DNA from: Chloroflexota bacterium
GTDB lineage: Bacteria; Chloroflexota; UBA11872
Direction: 5' to 3'
NCBI GenBank assembly: GCA_026706485.1
Contig: JAPOYR010000008.1
Coordinates: 125,836 to 189,835, forward strand
DNA: 64,000 nt
Positions 39,578 to 48,774 of the stretch are shown here, one piece after another. Position numbers and translations under genes: made by a program. How positions within the stretch are numbered: position 1 is the first letter of the stretch; each line of letters begins with the position of its first letter. Under the pieces are notes generated by a model. That model was not told the DNA's origin. It saw only the letters and a list, made by a program, of their open reading frames with translations, and did not search any database.

Positions 39578-42517
39578 TCAATTGGTTCGGCAGAACGGCA
39601 GGCCCAGCCCAGTGAGATCGCCAAAGACGAGATCAAGCAAACCGTCGGGAATGCACCCGGTGAATCGGTTACCGGCGAGTTGCACCCAGTCGAGATGGGC
39701 AAGGTCTCCCAATCCAGGTGGAATCTCGCCGCTGAGCTGATTTCCCTCGAGCAACAGACTCTTCAGGTTGGCGAGGTTCCCGAGCTCGGCGGGGATCGGC
39801 CCCTGCAATTCGTTGAACGACAGGCTCAGCTTGGTCAGATTGCTGAGTCGGCCCAACGCCGGCGGAATCATTCCGCTGAACTCGTTCGCCAACAGCACGA
39901 GCTGCTCGAGATTGACGAGATCACCTAATTCCGGCGGGATCGCACCGCTCAGGCGGTTATTCGCCAGATCCAGCACGGTGAGATTGGCGAGGCCGCCCAA
40001 CGCGGGTGGGAGGTGACCACTTAAGGCGTTGTTGCCGAGCCGCAGCTCTTTCAACTTGGCGAGGTTGCCGAGCTCGGGCGGGATTCCGCCGCGCAGCTGG
40101 TTGTCGCCGAGGTCCAGCACGGTGAGACCGGCGAGGCCGCCCAGCGCAGGAAGGATGTAGCCACGCAGCTGGTTATCTTCGAGTTGCAGTTTTGAGACCC
40201 GGCCGCCGTTGGTGTCGACGCCGTGCCAGTCGCTGAGCGGCGCGTCGCTGAGCCAGCTGGTGCTGGTCGTCCAGTTGGGGCCGTCGGCGGCGTGGTAGAA
40301 GGCGACCAGCACGTCGCGGTCGGTGGCGGGCTGGCGGTTGGCGGTTTCACCGCGCGCCGATTCGGTCGTCCCGCAAAACGGCAGGCCAAGCGTGACAAGG
40401 TCGCTGTCCTCGACCTGCCGCAATGCCTCGGGGATGCACCCGGTCAGTTGATTGCCACCGCTGAGCCTGAGCCACTGCAGGTTGGCCAGGCGGCCCAACT
40501 CGGGAGGAATTTCGCCGCTGAGATGGTTTCGAGCGAGTCCCAGCTCTTGCAGCTTGGAGAGGTTGCCCAACTCGGGGGGGATCGCCCCTTGCAGCTGGTT
40601 GTCCCAGAGCGCCAGCACCCGGAGTTGGGAGAGGTCGCCCAACTCGGGCGGAATCGTCCCTTGGAGCTGGTTGTCTAAGAGCCCCAGCACTCGCAGATTG
40701 TCGAGGCTGCCCAGCGCGGGAGGAATGGTCCCACCCAACCGGTTGTGCATGAGGAGCAGTTCTCTGAGGTGCGTGAGAAAGCTCAATTCGCGGGGAATCG
40801 CCCCACTCAACGCGTTGTAGTAGAGCCACAAATGCCGCAGCTTGGCGAGGTGGCCCAGCTCAGGCGGGATCTCCCCAGTCAACTGGTTGGACTCGAGGCT
40901 CAATATCTCCAGTTGTGACAGCTCGCCCAACTGCGACGGAAGCTCCCCCCGCAGCCCGTTCTGCCCGAGTCGCAGCTCGGTTACTCGACCGCTGTCGTTC
41001 GTGACAACGCCGTGCCACGCGCGGAGCGGCGCGTCGCTCAGCCAGTTGGCGTTGTTGGTCCAGTTAGGACCGCCGGTCGCGTGGTAGAGCGCAACCAGAA
41101 CGTCTCGGTCCGAACTGGGCTGGGGCGTGGGCGTGGGTGTAGGCGTCGGCGTCGGTGTAGGCGTGGGCGTTGCGGTCGGCCGAGGCACCGGGGTAGGCGT
41201 GGGTGTTGGGGCCGGCGAGGGGGTTGGCTGGGTCGCTGCCGCCGGGGTCGTGTTTTGGCGACTTTGGTTTCCGCCAGATTCGCAGAATGGCAGCCCGAGC
41301 GACTCGAGATCGCCCTCGACGTTTCGCACTTCTTCCGGGACGCAGCCCGTGAATTGGTTGCCGCCACTCAGGCTCACGTATGCCCGACCGGCAAGATTGC
41401 CCATCTCCGGCGGGATGGCGCCTGTCAACGAGTTGCGATGGAGCAGCAGCCGTACCAGCCGCGGGAGGCTGCCAAGCTCGGGCGGAATTAGTCCAGTCAA
41501 GTTGTTGTCATTGAGAAACAGCCTGCTCACGCTGGCGAGCCCGCCGAGCTCGGGCGGAATGGGTCCGGAAAGCTCGTTGTGATTGAGCGCCAACTCCAGC
41601 AGGTTGGAGAGACGCCCCAACTCGGCTGGAATGGGGCCGCTCAGCTTGTTCGCGTTGAGACGCAACTGCCTGAGTCCGGACAGGTTGCCCAGCTCGGGCG
41701 GAATCTCGCCGCTGAGCCAGTTGCTCTCGAGCGCCAGAAAGGTCAGCTTTTCGAGGTTACCCAGTTCGGGCGGTATCGGGCCGGTGAGCTGGTTGCCTCT
41801 GAGCACCAGGTGCAAAAGGCTGGCGAGGCCGCCCAGTTCGGGCGGTATCGTGCCGCTGAGCTGGTTGTTTTCGAGCAAGAGCGATTCCAGGTGGGCCAGG
41901 CGGCCAAGCTCGGGCGGTATGCCTCCGCTCAACTCGTTGCCCCCGAGAACCAGCCCCTCCAAGCCGGCAAGATTGCCCAGCTCGGCTGGTATGGCCCCCT
42001 GCAAGAAGTTGCCCCAGAGCGCAAGCCACTCAAGTTTGGACAGCTGGCCCAGTTCGGCCGGAATCGCACCTCGCAGCCGGTTCTCCCCGAGCAGCAGCTT
42101 GGTGACCCGCCCGTCGTCGTCGTCCGTCGTTACGCCGTGCCAGGTGAAGAGCGGCGCGTCGCTGAGCCAGTTGGTGTTGTTCGCCCAGTTGGGTCCGTCG
42201 GTCGCGTGGTAGAAGGCAATCAGCGCGTTGCGGTCGGAGGCGGGTGAATCGACCGAGGCTGGCGCCGCCTCCCTCACCGGACTCGGCGCGGGCGCGGCGG
42301 TTGGGGTCGGACTCGGCGTCGGCGTCGCTTCGGGCGTGGGCGTGGGGCTCGGGACTAGAGGACTGGGCGCGGGCGTCGCTTCCGGCGCGTCGGTCGCATC
42401 GCCGCAGGCCGCCAGGGCCAGCGCAAGGACGAATGCGAGCGCAGCCGCGCGAATGGTCAGCGGCAATCCCGCCGCGGCGCCGCGCGCGTCGTGAAATCCT
42501 CGGCGACGTAGGACCAT
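39578..42517 (-). CDS. Second large LRR lipoprotein, paralogue of the neighbour
   Basis: 979 residues from ATG 42517; an in-frame ATG at 42646 would overlap the divergent gene's start, and the sequence context CCATGGCGACAG at 42514-42525 matches that of the paralogue's start (39440-39451). Signal peptide, lipobox LALAAC and Pro/Thr/Ala linker (about 45-110), then three LRR modules each starting with an ALYHATDGPNW/AFYHAADGPNW cap and WHGV, with LG-x-L-x-x-L-x-x-L repeats, and a C-terminal GCIPDGLLDLVFGDL tail. A second Pro/Thr linker ([10 protein letters not shown]) separates modules 1 and 2. Probably a duplication of the neighbouring gene followed by divergence of repeat numbers. Confidence 0.87.
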   Translation of the reverse strand: MVLRRRGFHDARGAAAGLPLTIRAAALAFVLALALAACGDATDAPEATPAPSPLVPSPTPTPEATPTPSPTPTAAPAPSPVREAAPASVDSPASDRNALIAFYHATDGPNWANNTNWLSDAPLFTWHGVTTDDDDGRVTKLLLGENRLRGAIPAELGQLSKLEWLALWGNFLQGAIPAELGNLAGLEGLVLGGNELSGGIPPELGRLAHLESLLLENNQLSGTIPPELGGLASLLHLVLRGNQLTGPIPPELGNLEKLTFLALESNWLSGEIPPELGNLSGLRQLRLNANKLSGPIPAELGRLSNLLELALNHNELSGPIPPELGGLASVSRLFLNDNNLTGLIPPELGSLPRLVRLLLHRNSLTGAIPPEMGNLAGRAYVSLSGGNQFTGCVPEEVRNVEGDLESLGLPFCESGGNQSRQNTTPAAATQPTPSPAPTPTPTPVPRPTATPTPTPTPTPTPTPTPQPSSDRDVLVALYHATGGPNWTNNANWLSDAPLRAWHGVVTNDSGRVTELRLGQNGLRGELPSQLGELSQLEILSLESNQLTGEIPPELGHLAKLRHLWLYYNALSGAIPRELSFLTHLRELLLMHNRLGGTIPPALGSLDNLRVLGLLDNQLQGTIPPELGDLSQLRVLALWDNQLQGAIPPELGNLSKLQELGLARNHLSGEIPPELGRLANLQWLRLSGGNQLTGCIPEALRQVEDSDLVTLGLPFCGTTESARGETANRQPATDRDVLVAFYHAADGPNWTTSTSWLSDAPLSDWHGVDTNGGRVSKLQLEDNQLRGYILPALGGLAGLTVLDLGDNQLRGGIPPELGNLAKLKELRLGNNALSGHLPPALGGLANLTVLDLANNRLSGAIPPELGDLVNLEQLVLLANEFSGMIPPALGRLSNLTKLSLSFNELQGPIPAELGNLANLKSLLLEGNQLSGEIPPGLGDLAHLDWVQLAGNRFTGCIPDGLLDLVFGDLTGLGLPFCRTN

Positions 42518-42644
42518 GGCGACAGACTGACACAGACGCGTTGCGCCGCGATCTTGCGCGCGCCACGCCAATGCACCCCAGCTGAACCGGACCCCGCGGC
42601 CGAACGCTACGCTGGGGCGTCGCACGCACCCTTTCCGAGGCGCC

Positions 42645-44168
42645 ATGTTTCTCGCCTATGCCCCTGATCGGATCGCCAAGGACATTGGCGACGATCGCCA
42701 GCTCTTCCTCGACGACGACGTGGTCGCGGTGGTCAAGAACGTCACCCGCCGCTTCCACCACCCGGTCAAGCATCCCGCCAACCCGGTGATCGAGAACGAC
42801 CAGCCGTGGGAAGTGGTGCCTTACTTCCGCAGCTGCTCGTTCAATGTCCTGCAGGATCCGGAGGATGGGCTTTTCAAGTGCTGGTACGAGGATTATCCGA
42901 ACTACTGGGGCAGCAAGGGCGTGCCGCGGCTCGGGAGCCGCATCTACTACGCCCAGTCGACGGACGGGATCACCTGGGAGAAGCCGCTGCTGGGGCGCCA
43001 CACGATCGACGGCCAGGACACGAACACGCTCATCGTGTCGCCGGACGCCAACGACGAGTCCACCCTGTTCCCGTCGATCATGCTGGACCCGATCGAGACG
43101 GACCACAGCCGCCGGTTCAAGAAGGTCCACGTCTATCGCGTCGGCAGGCGCGGGATGGGGCTGGGCCTGGCGATGTCGGGCAACGGCCTCGATTGGACCC
43201 GGCATCCCGCCAACCCGATCATCCCGGAGTGGGCAGCGGACTGCCAGGTGCTGACGTACGACTCGATCGACGAGAAGTATGTGCTCTGGGGACGCTACGG
43301 CGACTCCGCGGGCGAGGCCTGGCACCCCGAGTTCGACCACTGGTTCGCCCCGGTGTGGCCGAGCCAGCCCGAGGGTGTGTGGGGCACGCGCCGCCGGGTC
43401 TGGCGGCAGGAAAGCCAGGACCTGGTCAACTGGTCGACAGCGGAGCTGATCTTCGAACCGGGTCCGGCGGACAACCTGGACGATGGGCACTACAGCTTCG
43501 TGCCCTGGCGCGCGGGCGAAATGCACCTGGGCATCCTCAACATGCTGCACACGGTGGACGACACGCTGGACATGTACCTGCACTACAGCCGCGACGGACA
43601 CCAGTGGCATCGGTTTAACGATCACCGGCCGTTCATTCCCCGCGGTCCCGAAGGGTCCTACGACGCGCTGGACAACGAGACGACGGTGCAGCCGCTCGTG
43701 GTGGGGGATGAGCTGTGGTTCTACTACGGCGGCAACAACATTCATCACGACTGGTGGATCATCGGCAGCGGACAGGGTCTGGACGTGCCGGAGGTCCACG
43801 ACCCGAGTATCGCGGCCAATGGCCACCACCTGTGCCTGGCCACGCTGCGCTACGACGGCTACGTGTCGCTGGACGCCACGGTGCGCGAGGGCTACGTGGA
43901 GACCAAGCCGGTGCGGCCGACGGGCGGTCAGCTCTTCATCAACGCCCGCTGCGAGCCCGGCGGCTACATCGAAGCCGAGGTGATGGACCCGTACAACGGC
44001 GTGTGGCCGGGCTTCGAGCGCTCCACCTGCCGGCGGTTCGAGGGCGACAGCATCCGCCACAACCTCACCTGGACGGGCGGCGCGCCCGGCGACCTGCGGG
44101 GGGGCCTCAAGCTGCGCTTCCACCTGCGAGGGGCCGAGCTGTATAGCTTCCGGTTTGGGAGCGAGTGA
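42645..44168 (+). CDS. GH32/GH43-like five-bladed propeller protein
   Basis: 507 residues, no signal peptide. LFLDDDVV near the N-terminus and the recurring blade motifs (YYAQSTDGITWEKP, GNGLDWTRHPANPI, YLHYSRDGHQWHRF, FYYGGNNIHHDWW) are typical of bacterial beta-propeller glycosidase-like proteins related to GH32/GH43/GH130. A C-terminal beta-sandwich (about 400-507) is likely. The start follows GAGG and lies only about 130 nt from the divergent LRR gene's start; a TACGCT hexamer at about 42608-42613 may be its -10. The substrate is unknown; action on a beta-linked glycoside or disaccharide in the cytosol is likely (inference). Confidence 0.65.
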   Translation: MFLAYAPDRIAKDIGDDRQLFLDDDVVAVVKNVTRRFHHPVKHPANPVIENDQPWEVVPYFRSCSFNVLQDPEDGLFKCWYEDYPNYWGSKGVPRLGSRIYYAQSTDGITWEKPLLGRHTIDGQDTNTLIVSPDANDESTLFPSIMLDPIETDHSRRFKKVHVYRVGRRGMGLGLAMSGNGLDWTRHPANPIIPEWAADCQVLTYDSIDEKYVLWGRYGDSAGEAWHPEFDHWFAPVWPSQPEGVWGTRRRVWRQESQDLVNWSTAELIFEPGPADNLDDGHYSFVPWRAGEMHLGILNMLHTVDDTLDMYLHYSRDGHQWHRFNDHRPFIPRGPEGSYDALDNETTVQPLVVGDELWFYYGGNNIHHDWWIIGSGQGLDVPEVHDPSIAANGHHLCLATLRYDGYVSLDATVREGYVETKPVRPTGGQLFINARCEPGGYIEAEVMDPYNGVWPGFERSTCRRFEGDSIRHNLTWTGGAPGDLRGGLKLRFHLRGAELYSFRFGSE

Positions 44169-44222
44169 CTAGAGTGGTTATCTCGGGTGCAATCGAACCG
44201 TGCGCCCCGGGCTTGAACCTGG

Positions 44223-44242
44223 ATTCCGGCTTCCGCCGGAAT
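44223..44242. repeat. ATTCCGG palindrome, variant repeat copy
   Basis: ATTCCGGCTTCCGCCGGAAT, between the propeller gene and the aldo/keto reductase gene; the same variant as at 162-181 and 19013-19032. Confidence 0.8.
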
Positions 44243-44262
44243 GACGAGGACTGGAGAACGGC

Positions 44263-45204
44263 ATGACGGAACGAGAGCTCGGGACCACGGGCGCACGCGT
44301 GAGCAGCCTCTGCATGGGGTGCTGGGAAATCGGCGGCTTGTCGTGGGGACCGATGGCGTCGCTGGACGCGGTGGCATTGGTCCGCGCGGCGTTCGACGCG
44401 GGGATTACGACTTTCGATACCGCCGAGCAGTACGGCGGCGGGCGCAGCGAAACCGTGCTGGGCAAGGCGCTGGAAGGCGTGCGCGGCGAGACGGTCCTCG
44501 TGACGAAGGTCGGCTATCTGCCCGGCAGCGACGGCGCGCAGGATCTGCATCTCGACTTTGAGCCCCAGGACTTCTCCCCAGCACGGATTCAGCAGGCGTG
44601 CGAGCTGTCCCTGCGGCGTTTGCGCACGTCGTACATCGACGCGCTGCTGCTGCACGACCCGCCGTTGCAGATCGTGCGGCAACCGGAACCGTTCGAGGCG
44701 CTGCGGCGTTTGCAGCAGGCGGGCAAGATTCGCTGGTGGGGCGTGTCGGCGTCACCGTTGGCGGCGGCGGAGGCTATCCGGCTCTGGGACGCCCCGGTCG
44801 TCGAGTCCCCGTTCCATCTCGCGGACGACAGCGTGGCCCGTCACGTGCTGCCGCTGGCCGCCGAGCGCGGCACCGGCGTTCTGGCAAGGTCGCCGTTCGG
44901 CAGCGGCATCCTCATGCTCGACGAGGCGGGCATCGACCGCCTGCCGGTCACCGACTGGCGCCGCCGCCAGACCTTCCGCGATCGAGTCCGAGAATTGACC
45001 GGTCTGCGCGCACGCTTGAACGCGATGGCGGACTCACGCGACGAGCCCGCGCACGAGACGGCCATTCGCTACGTGCTCGGTCACGAGGCGGTGTCGTGCT
45101 CCATCGTGGGCATTTCGAGCGAGCAGGACATCCAACGCAACGCGCCCGCCGGCGACCCGCCGCACCTGAGCGCCAAGGAGATCGCGGAGCTCAAGGGTGG
45201 CTAG
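44263..45204 (+). CDS. Aldo/keto reductase
   Basis: 313-residue TIM-barrel NADPH-dependent oxidoreductase. Catalytic residues of the family are visible: D52 and Y57 in FDTAEQYGGGRSE, K82 in LVTKVGY and H131 in LLLHDPP. The N-terminus ELGTTGARVSSLCMGCWEIGG is standard for the family. Related enzymes reduce or oxidise sugars (for example galactose/pyridoxal dehydrogenases), which fits the surrounding sugar genes. It lies 94 nt after the propeller gene with a palindromic repeat in between, so co-transcription is possible but interrupted by a hairpin. Confidence 0.93.
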   Translation: MTERELGTTGARVSSLCMGCWEIGGLSWGPMASLDAVALVRAAFDAGITTFDTAEQYGGGRSETVLGKALEGVRGETVLVTKVGYLPGSDGAQDLHLDFEPQDFSPARIQQACELSLRRLRTSYIDALLLHDPPLQIVRQPEPFEALRRLQQAGKIRWWGVSASPLAAAEAIRLWDAPVVESPFHLADDSVARHVLPLAAERGTGVLARSPFGSGILMLDEAGIDRLPVTDWRRRQTFRDRVRELTGLRARLNAMADSRDEPAHETAIRYVLGHEAVSCSIVGISSEQDIQRNAPAGDPPHLSAKEIAELKGG

Positions 45205-45211
45205 TTAGAAG

Positions 45212-45298
45212 TCCGTTCGCCCCTTCGGTGGACTCAGGGCAGGCTCTGAGCTTGTCGAAGGGCGCCGTTCATGGTTCGACGGGCTCACCACGAACGGC
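45212..45298. repeat. E-type composite repeat, copy 3
   Basis: Contains GAGCTTGTCGAAGGGCG and a flanking inverted CGTTCATGG...CCACGAACG pair. Lies between convergent genes and may form a terminator-like structure for both. Confidence 0.75.
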
Positions 45299-45324
45299 TT
45301 GCTGGCGCTTCGGACGGAGCCTGT

Positions 45325-46155
45325 CTATCGGCCGTGCTCGGCCCGGAACCGGCGGAATAGCCCGTCGATGTCCACGTCGTCCGGGCCGCCGTCGTGGGCC
45401 ACGAACCGCGCGCCCAAGGTGAAGGACTCGCCCGGGTCCAGCGTCATGGCCGCGTGCCGCCACGGTCCCACGTAGACCGGGCCGTAGTCGCGGGTGAACC
45501 AGGGCGTGTCCGCGACCTCGGGATAGGGAAAGATGGCGACGCCGGCGACATGGTCGTGCGTCACCGCACCGGAGTAGTCCACCCAGTCCGCGTGGGTGTC
45601 GAACGTCGCGGCCTCGTTGCGGGCGCCCGTGGCGCTGCGGATTTCGCCGCCGTCGAGCACGTCGATCTGGTCGGCGATGCGCAGCGCCAACCCCGCGTCC
45701 TTGTCCTGCCCGAACTCCACTGGGGCGTCCGGCGCGGAGAGGGTGGAGGTCACATCCACGGCCACATGCCCGGCCCAAAGACGCACGCCGGTGCGACGCC
45801 GCTCATGCAGCACCAGGCCGTCGCCGCCTTCGACCCACTCGATGCGCTGGTCGAAGGTGACGCCGTCCGCACAGATGTCGGTGCGCATGTCCCGAACCAG
45901 GATCCGGGGCGGCGGAAAGATGCCCAGCGTCTCGGGGGCCCAGAAGTTGAGGCCGTTGACATCCGTGTGCCCGATCCAAAGCGACAGATGGTGCGGGTGG
46001 TCCGCCGGCCCGGCCTGCGTGACCACGTGGCCCTGCACGGTGCGCACCGGAAAGACGTAGGGCCGGTAGAGCCCCTGCTGCACCGCCGCCAGGTAGCGCC
46101 CGTCGGCGAACACCTTCAGCTGGCGCTGGCGCTCGAATACCTCGTATCTGGGCAT
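45325..46155 (-). CDS. DUF6807 (PmoA-like) family protein
   Basis: 276-residue protein, probably a galactose-mutarotase-like beta-sandwich fold. It resembles the DUF6807/'PmoA family' proteins found beside sugar-degradation genes: YRPYVFPVRTVQGHVVTQ, then GPADHPHHLSLWIGH (about 50-64) with a double His, and QRIEWVEGGDGLVLHERRRTG. The HPHH motif and surroundings may bind a ligand or metal. Members are not enzymologically characterised in general. Minus strand; a weak hairpin separates it from the phosphotransferase gene. Confidence 0.75.
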   Translation of the reverse strand: MPRYEVFERQRQLKVFADGRYLAAVQQGLYRPYVFPVRTVQGHVVTQAGPADHPHHLSLWIGHTDVNGLNFWAPETLGIFPPPRILVRDMRTDICADGVTFDQRIEWVEGGDGLVLHERRRTGVRLWAGHVAVDVTSTLSAPDAPVEFGQDKDAGLALRIADQIDVLDGGEIRSATGARNEAATFDTHADWVDYSGAVTHDHVAGVAIFPYPEVADTPWFTRDYGPVYVGPWRHAAMTLDPGESFTLGARFVAHDGGPDDVDIDGLFRRFRAEHGR

Positions 46156-46191
46156 GGCCGTCCTGATTGCGTCGGTCGATTGCGAGGCAGT

Positions 46192-47304
46192 CTACGCAAG
46201 TGGGCGCGACCGGTCTGACAACGACGCCACCAGTCCCACGCAGTCCAGATCGACCACCGCGTCGGCGATGCGTTCCGCCAGGACGTCGAAGACCGACCAG
46301 CCGGCCGCGCCTTCGGGCAGGACCCGCGTGGTGAGCACGACGATGCGCGAGAGCACGTCTGCCATTGCGAGGCGGTAGTCGGTCAGGCACTGCTCGGCGG
46401 TGTAGCCGGTCACGCCGCCACGCGTCAGCGCCTGACGATAGGCGCGCAACGTGTCCATTTCCAGACTGCGCCGCGTGTCGCGGTCCGTTGCCGACACCAG
46501 GAAATAGGCCACGTCCATCAGGCCCGGGCCGCGGAGCATCACCTGCCAGTCGACAAATGCCGCCGGAGCGCCGGCGCCATCCGTCTCAAACATCACGTTG
46601 TCGGGGCGGAAGTCGCCGTGCAGCAGGGTCGGGGGCGCCTGGGACAAGGCGCGGCGCACGATGTCGAGGCCATCGAGCAGCGGCGGACCGATGCTGGTGC
46701 ACAGGTTGGGCAAGCGGCCCTGGTATCGCTCCACGAACTCCGGCCAGGCCTCACGGCAGATGGAATGGCGCGTGGCGGTCAGCTCGTCGAAGACTGGAAT
46801 CCAGTCGAGGGAGGAAAGCGCCGGGCTGTCCCACCAGGCGGCGTGCATTCCGGCCACGCAGGCGACGGCCGACTGGACCTGCTCCGGCGAGCACCCCGCG
46901 GCCGGATCGCCGGCGCGGGCCGGGGCGAGGTCTTCCAGCAGCAGCACGTAGCGCTCGCCGTCGTGGGCCGCGACGTGCAGCGTGGCGGTGGGCACGCCGG
47001 CGCGATCGGATAGCTCGCGGTAGAAGCGGATTTCGCGGGAGGCCGCGCCGATGCGCCGGATCAGCTCGCGGGTGATGGCGTTGGGGCTGTGCAGCTTGAC
47101 GATGAAGCTGGGCGGCGCGCCGTGCGCCTCGCCGTCGTAGGTCGCGCGCAGACGCCGCAGCTGCCCGGCGAAGCCCTGGCTGCCGCCGAGTGGCTCGACC
47201 TGGACGGACGCGACCGCTCCACCGGTGAGCGCGCCGCTCGACCGCAGCGCGTGCGTGAGCCAGGCAGCGTCGATGGCCGCCGCGTCGGCGGGAATGTCAG
47301 GCAT
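46192..47304 (-). CDS. Aminoglycoside phosphotransferase/ecdysteroid-kinase-like protein
   Basis: About 370 residues of the protein-kinase-like APH superfamily. Key motifs: FIVKLHSP (Lys of the ATP site), the catalytic HGDFRPDNVMF (HGD-x4-N, about 210) and FVDWQ (metal-binding Asp). The extended ~100-residue C-terminal helical part fits the ecdysteroid-kinase/DUF1679-type branch that phosphorylates small hydroxyl-containing molecules. ATG 47304 was chosen; 47346 (MIGESLEH) is an alternative, and neither has a good ribosome-binding site. The substrate is unknown. Confidence 0.82.
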   Translation of the reverse strand: MPDIPADAAAIDAAWLTHALRSSGALTGGAVASVQVEPLGGSQGFAGQLRRLRATYDGEAHGAPPSFIVKLHSPNAITRELIRRIGAASREIRFYRELSDRAGVPTATLHVAAHDGERYVLLLEDLAPARAGDPAAGCSPEQVQSAVACVAGMHAAWWDSPALSSLDWIPVFDELTATRHSICREAWPEFVERYQGRLPNLCTSIGPPLLDGLDIVRRALSQAPPTLLHGDFRPDNVMFETDGAGAPAAFVDWQVMLRGPGLMDVAYFLVSATDRDTRRSLEMDTLRAYRQALTRGGVTGYTAEQCLTDYRLAMADVLSRIVVLTTRVLPEGAAGWSVFDVLAERIADAVVDLDCVGLVASLSDRSRPLA

Positions 47305-47651
47305 GGGCGGGTGCTTGGGGGAATGCTCCAAGGATTCACCAATCATGCCTGCCGAGGTCTGGCCGGACCGAAGGGCGGTGATCGCCAAGCCCCGACATTT
47401 CCGCGGAGGTAGACCTTCGCCAAGTCCGGTCGGACCAAGGATGATCGCAGCAATCCCTCGCGCCCCTTGGTTCAGTGAAGGGTGGATTCCCGCCTTCGCG
47501 GGAATGACGAATGGGTGCGCGAGTGTCTCCGGAGGCGTGCATCCAGGCTCGCCTCGCTCGTCGCGAACAGAGTTTGCTGCACGTTGGCACCCGGCAGGCG
47601 ACTACACTCCGGTCGCACCGCCAGAACAAGCAACCTGCGGGGCCGCTCCTC
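47305..47651. repeat. Divergent gap with ATTCCC palindrome, copy 5
   Basis: Separates the phosphotransferase gene (minus) and a sugar-isomerase-like gene (plus). The palindrome is at 47486-47505 with a CCTTGGTTCAGTGAAGGGTGG left flank. A TACACT hexamer at about 47609-47614 upstream of the plus-strand start resembles a -10 element. No gene is seen. Confidence 0.7.
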
Positions 47652-48569
47652 ATGCCTAACCACGCCTTCACCTATAGCCTCGTGGTCAACGAGGTCAGCG
47701 ACGACCTTGAGCAGTCCATGTCGTTTGCTCGGACCCACGGTATGTCGGCCCTCGAGCTGGACACGGTGTGGGGCGTGCCCATCGAGACGGCCGACGCCGA
47801 AGACCACGCGCGCGTCCGCGACGCCCTGCAACGCACGGGACTGGAACCGGCCATGGTGCTGTCACCCGCCTTCAAGGTCCTGCGGCTGGCCGACGCCGAT
47901 CCCGACGACATCGCGTCGCTTTCCGGATGGCGCGAGCACCTGAGCGAGCTCGAAGCGGCGATGGACTTTGCCGCGGCCATCGGCTGTCCGCGCGTGCGGC
48001 TATTTACCGGTCGTCGCGACGTGGGCGGCGACAACCCCAGTCCCCGCCTGCCCGACGGGGGAGGTCTGCCCACCGAGCGTCTGGCGGCGATCCGCGCGAT
48101 CCTGCTGGATGCGGCGCGACGCGCCGAAGACCGCGGGCTCACGCTGTGCGTGGAGAACGTGCGGAGCTGCTTCGGCAACACGGGCCTCAACACGGCGGCG
48201 ATTCTGGCGGCCGTCGACGATCCGGCCGTGCGCGCCATCTGGGACCCGGCCAACGACTTCGTCAGCGGCGGGGAAGACTTTCGCCCGGGATACGAAGCGG
48301 TCAAGCCCTGGATGGTCCACGTCCACGCCAAGGACGCCACCGAGGTTGATCCCGCCACTGGGCTCACGGCATGGACCGCCATCGGCCAGGGCGACCTGGA
48401 CTGGCCGGCGCAGATGCGCGCCTTGATCGACGACGGCTACGGCGGCCACATCAGCCTGGAAACCCATTGGCACCCGGACGGCCGCAACCGCGCGCAGAAC
48501 TCCCACGACTCCTTCATGGGCCTGCGCCGAGCGATTCAAGAGGCCGAGGCTGGGTTGCCTTCGGCTTGA
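47652..48569 (+). CDS. Sugar phosphate isomerase/epimerase-type TIM-barrel protein
   Basis: 305 residues of the same AP-endonuclease-2-like barrel as the gene at 23222-24067, but only distantly similar. Motifs include FPRVRLFTGR-like VRLFTGRRDVGG, the Glu in LCVENVRSCFGNTG, the metal-site DPANDFVSGG and MVHVHAKDATEVD, and a late GHISLETHWHPDG (Glu and His). No signal peptide. ATG 47652 was preferred over longer frames because the N-terminus then reads MPNHAFTYSLVVNEVSDDL, directly starting the first strand. The substrate is unknown. Confidence 0.85.
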   Translation: MPNHAFTYSLVVNEVSDDLEQSMSFARTHGMSALELDTVWGVPIETADAEDHARVRDALQRTGLEPAMVLSPAFKVLRLADADPDDIASLSGWREHLSELEAAMDFAAAIGCPRVRLFTGRRDVGGDNPSPRLPDGGGLPTERLAAIRAILLDAARRAEDRGLTLCVENVRSCFGNTGLNTAAILAAVDDPAVRAIWDPANDFVSGGEDFRPGYEAVKPWMVHVHAKDATEVDPATGLTAWTAIGQGDLDWPAQMRALIDDGYGGHISLETHWHPDGRNRAQNSHDSFMGLRRAIQEAEAGLPSA

Positions 48570-48726
48570 TGGGAGCCAGTCCGGTCCCCTCTCCCTGGAA
48601 AGAGGGCAAGGGTGAGTGGATGACCGGTCTCAGTCCCGCGCGCAAGCGCACAGAGATTCGGATAATGGCCGCAGCGCGTCGCCGCGACCCGGCGGATCCG
48701 ACCACTGCGATCGACCTGAGAGGGAC

Positions 48727-48774
48727 GTGGCCGAAGAACGCTTCGTGCTGGAGAGGATGGCGCCCGCTCCATGA
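48727..48774 (+). pseudogene. Remnant of the phyH-coupled small gene (74-codon in-frame deletion)
   Basis: A GTG-started frame of 15 codons reads VAEERFVLERMAPAP and ends in TGA overlapping the next ATG (ATGA). It matches the first five and last ten residues of the 89-residue protein at 49714-49983 (start MAEER, end FVLERMVPAP). The 74 codons between are missing without a frameshift, so the ATGA coupling to phyH is kept. Confidence 0.85.
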
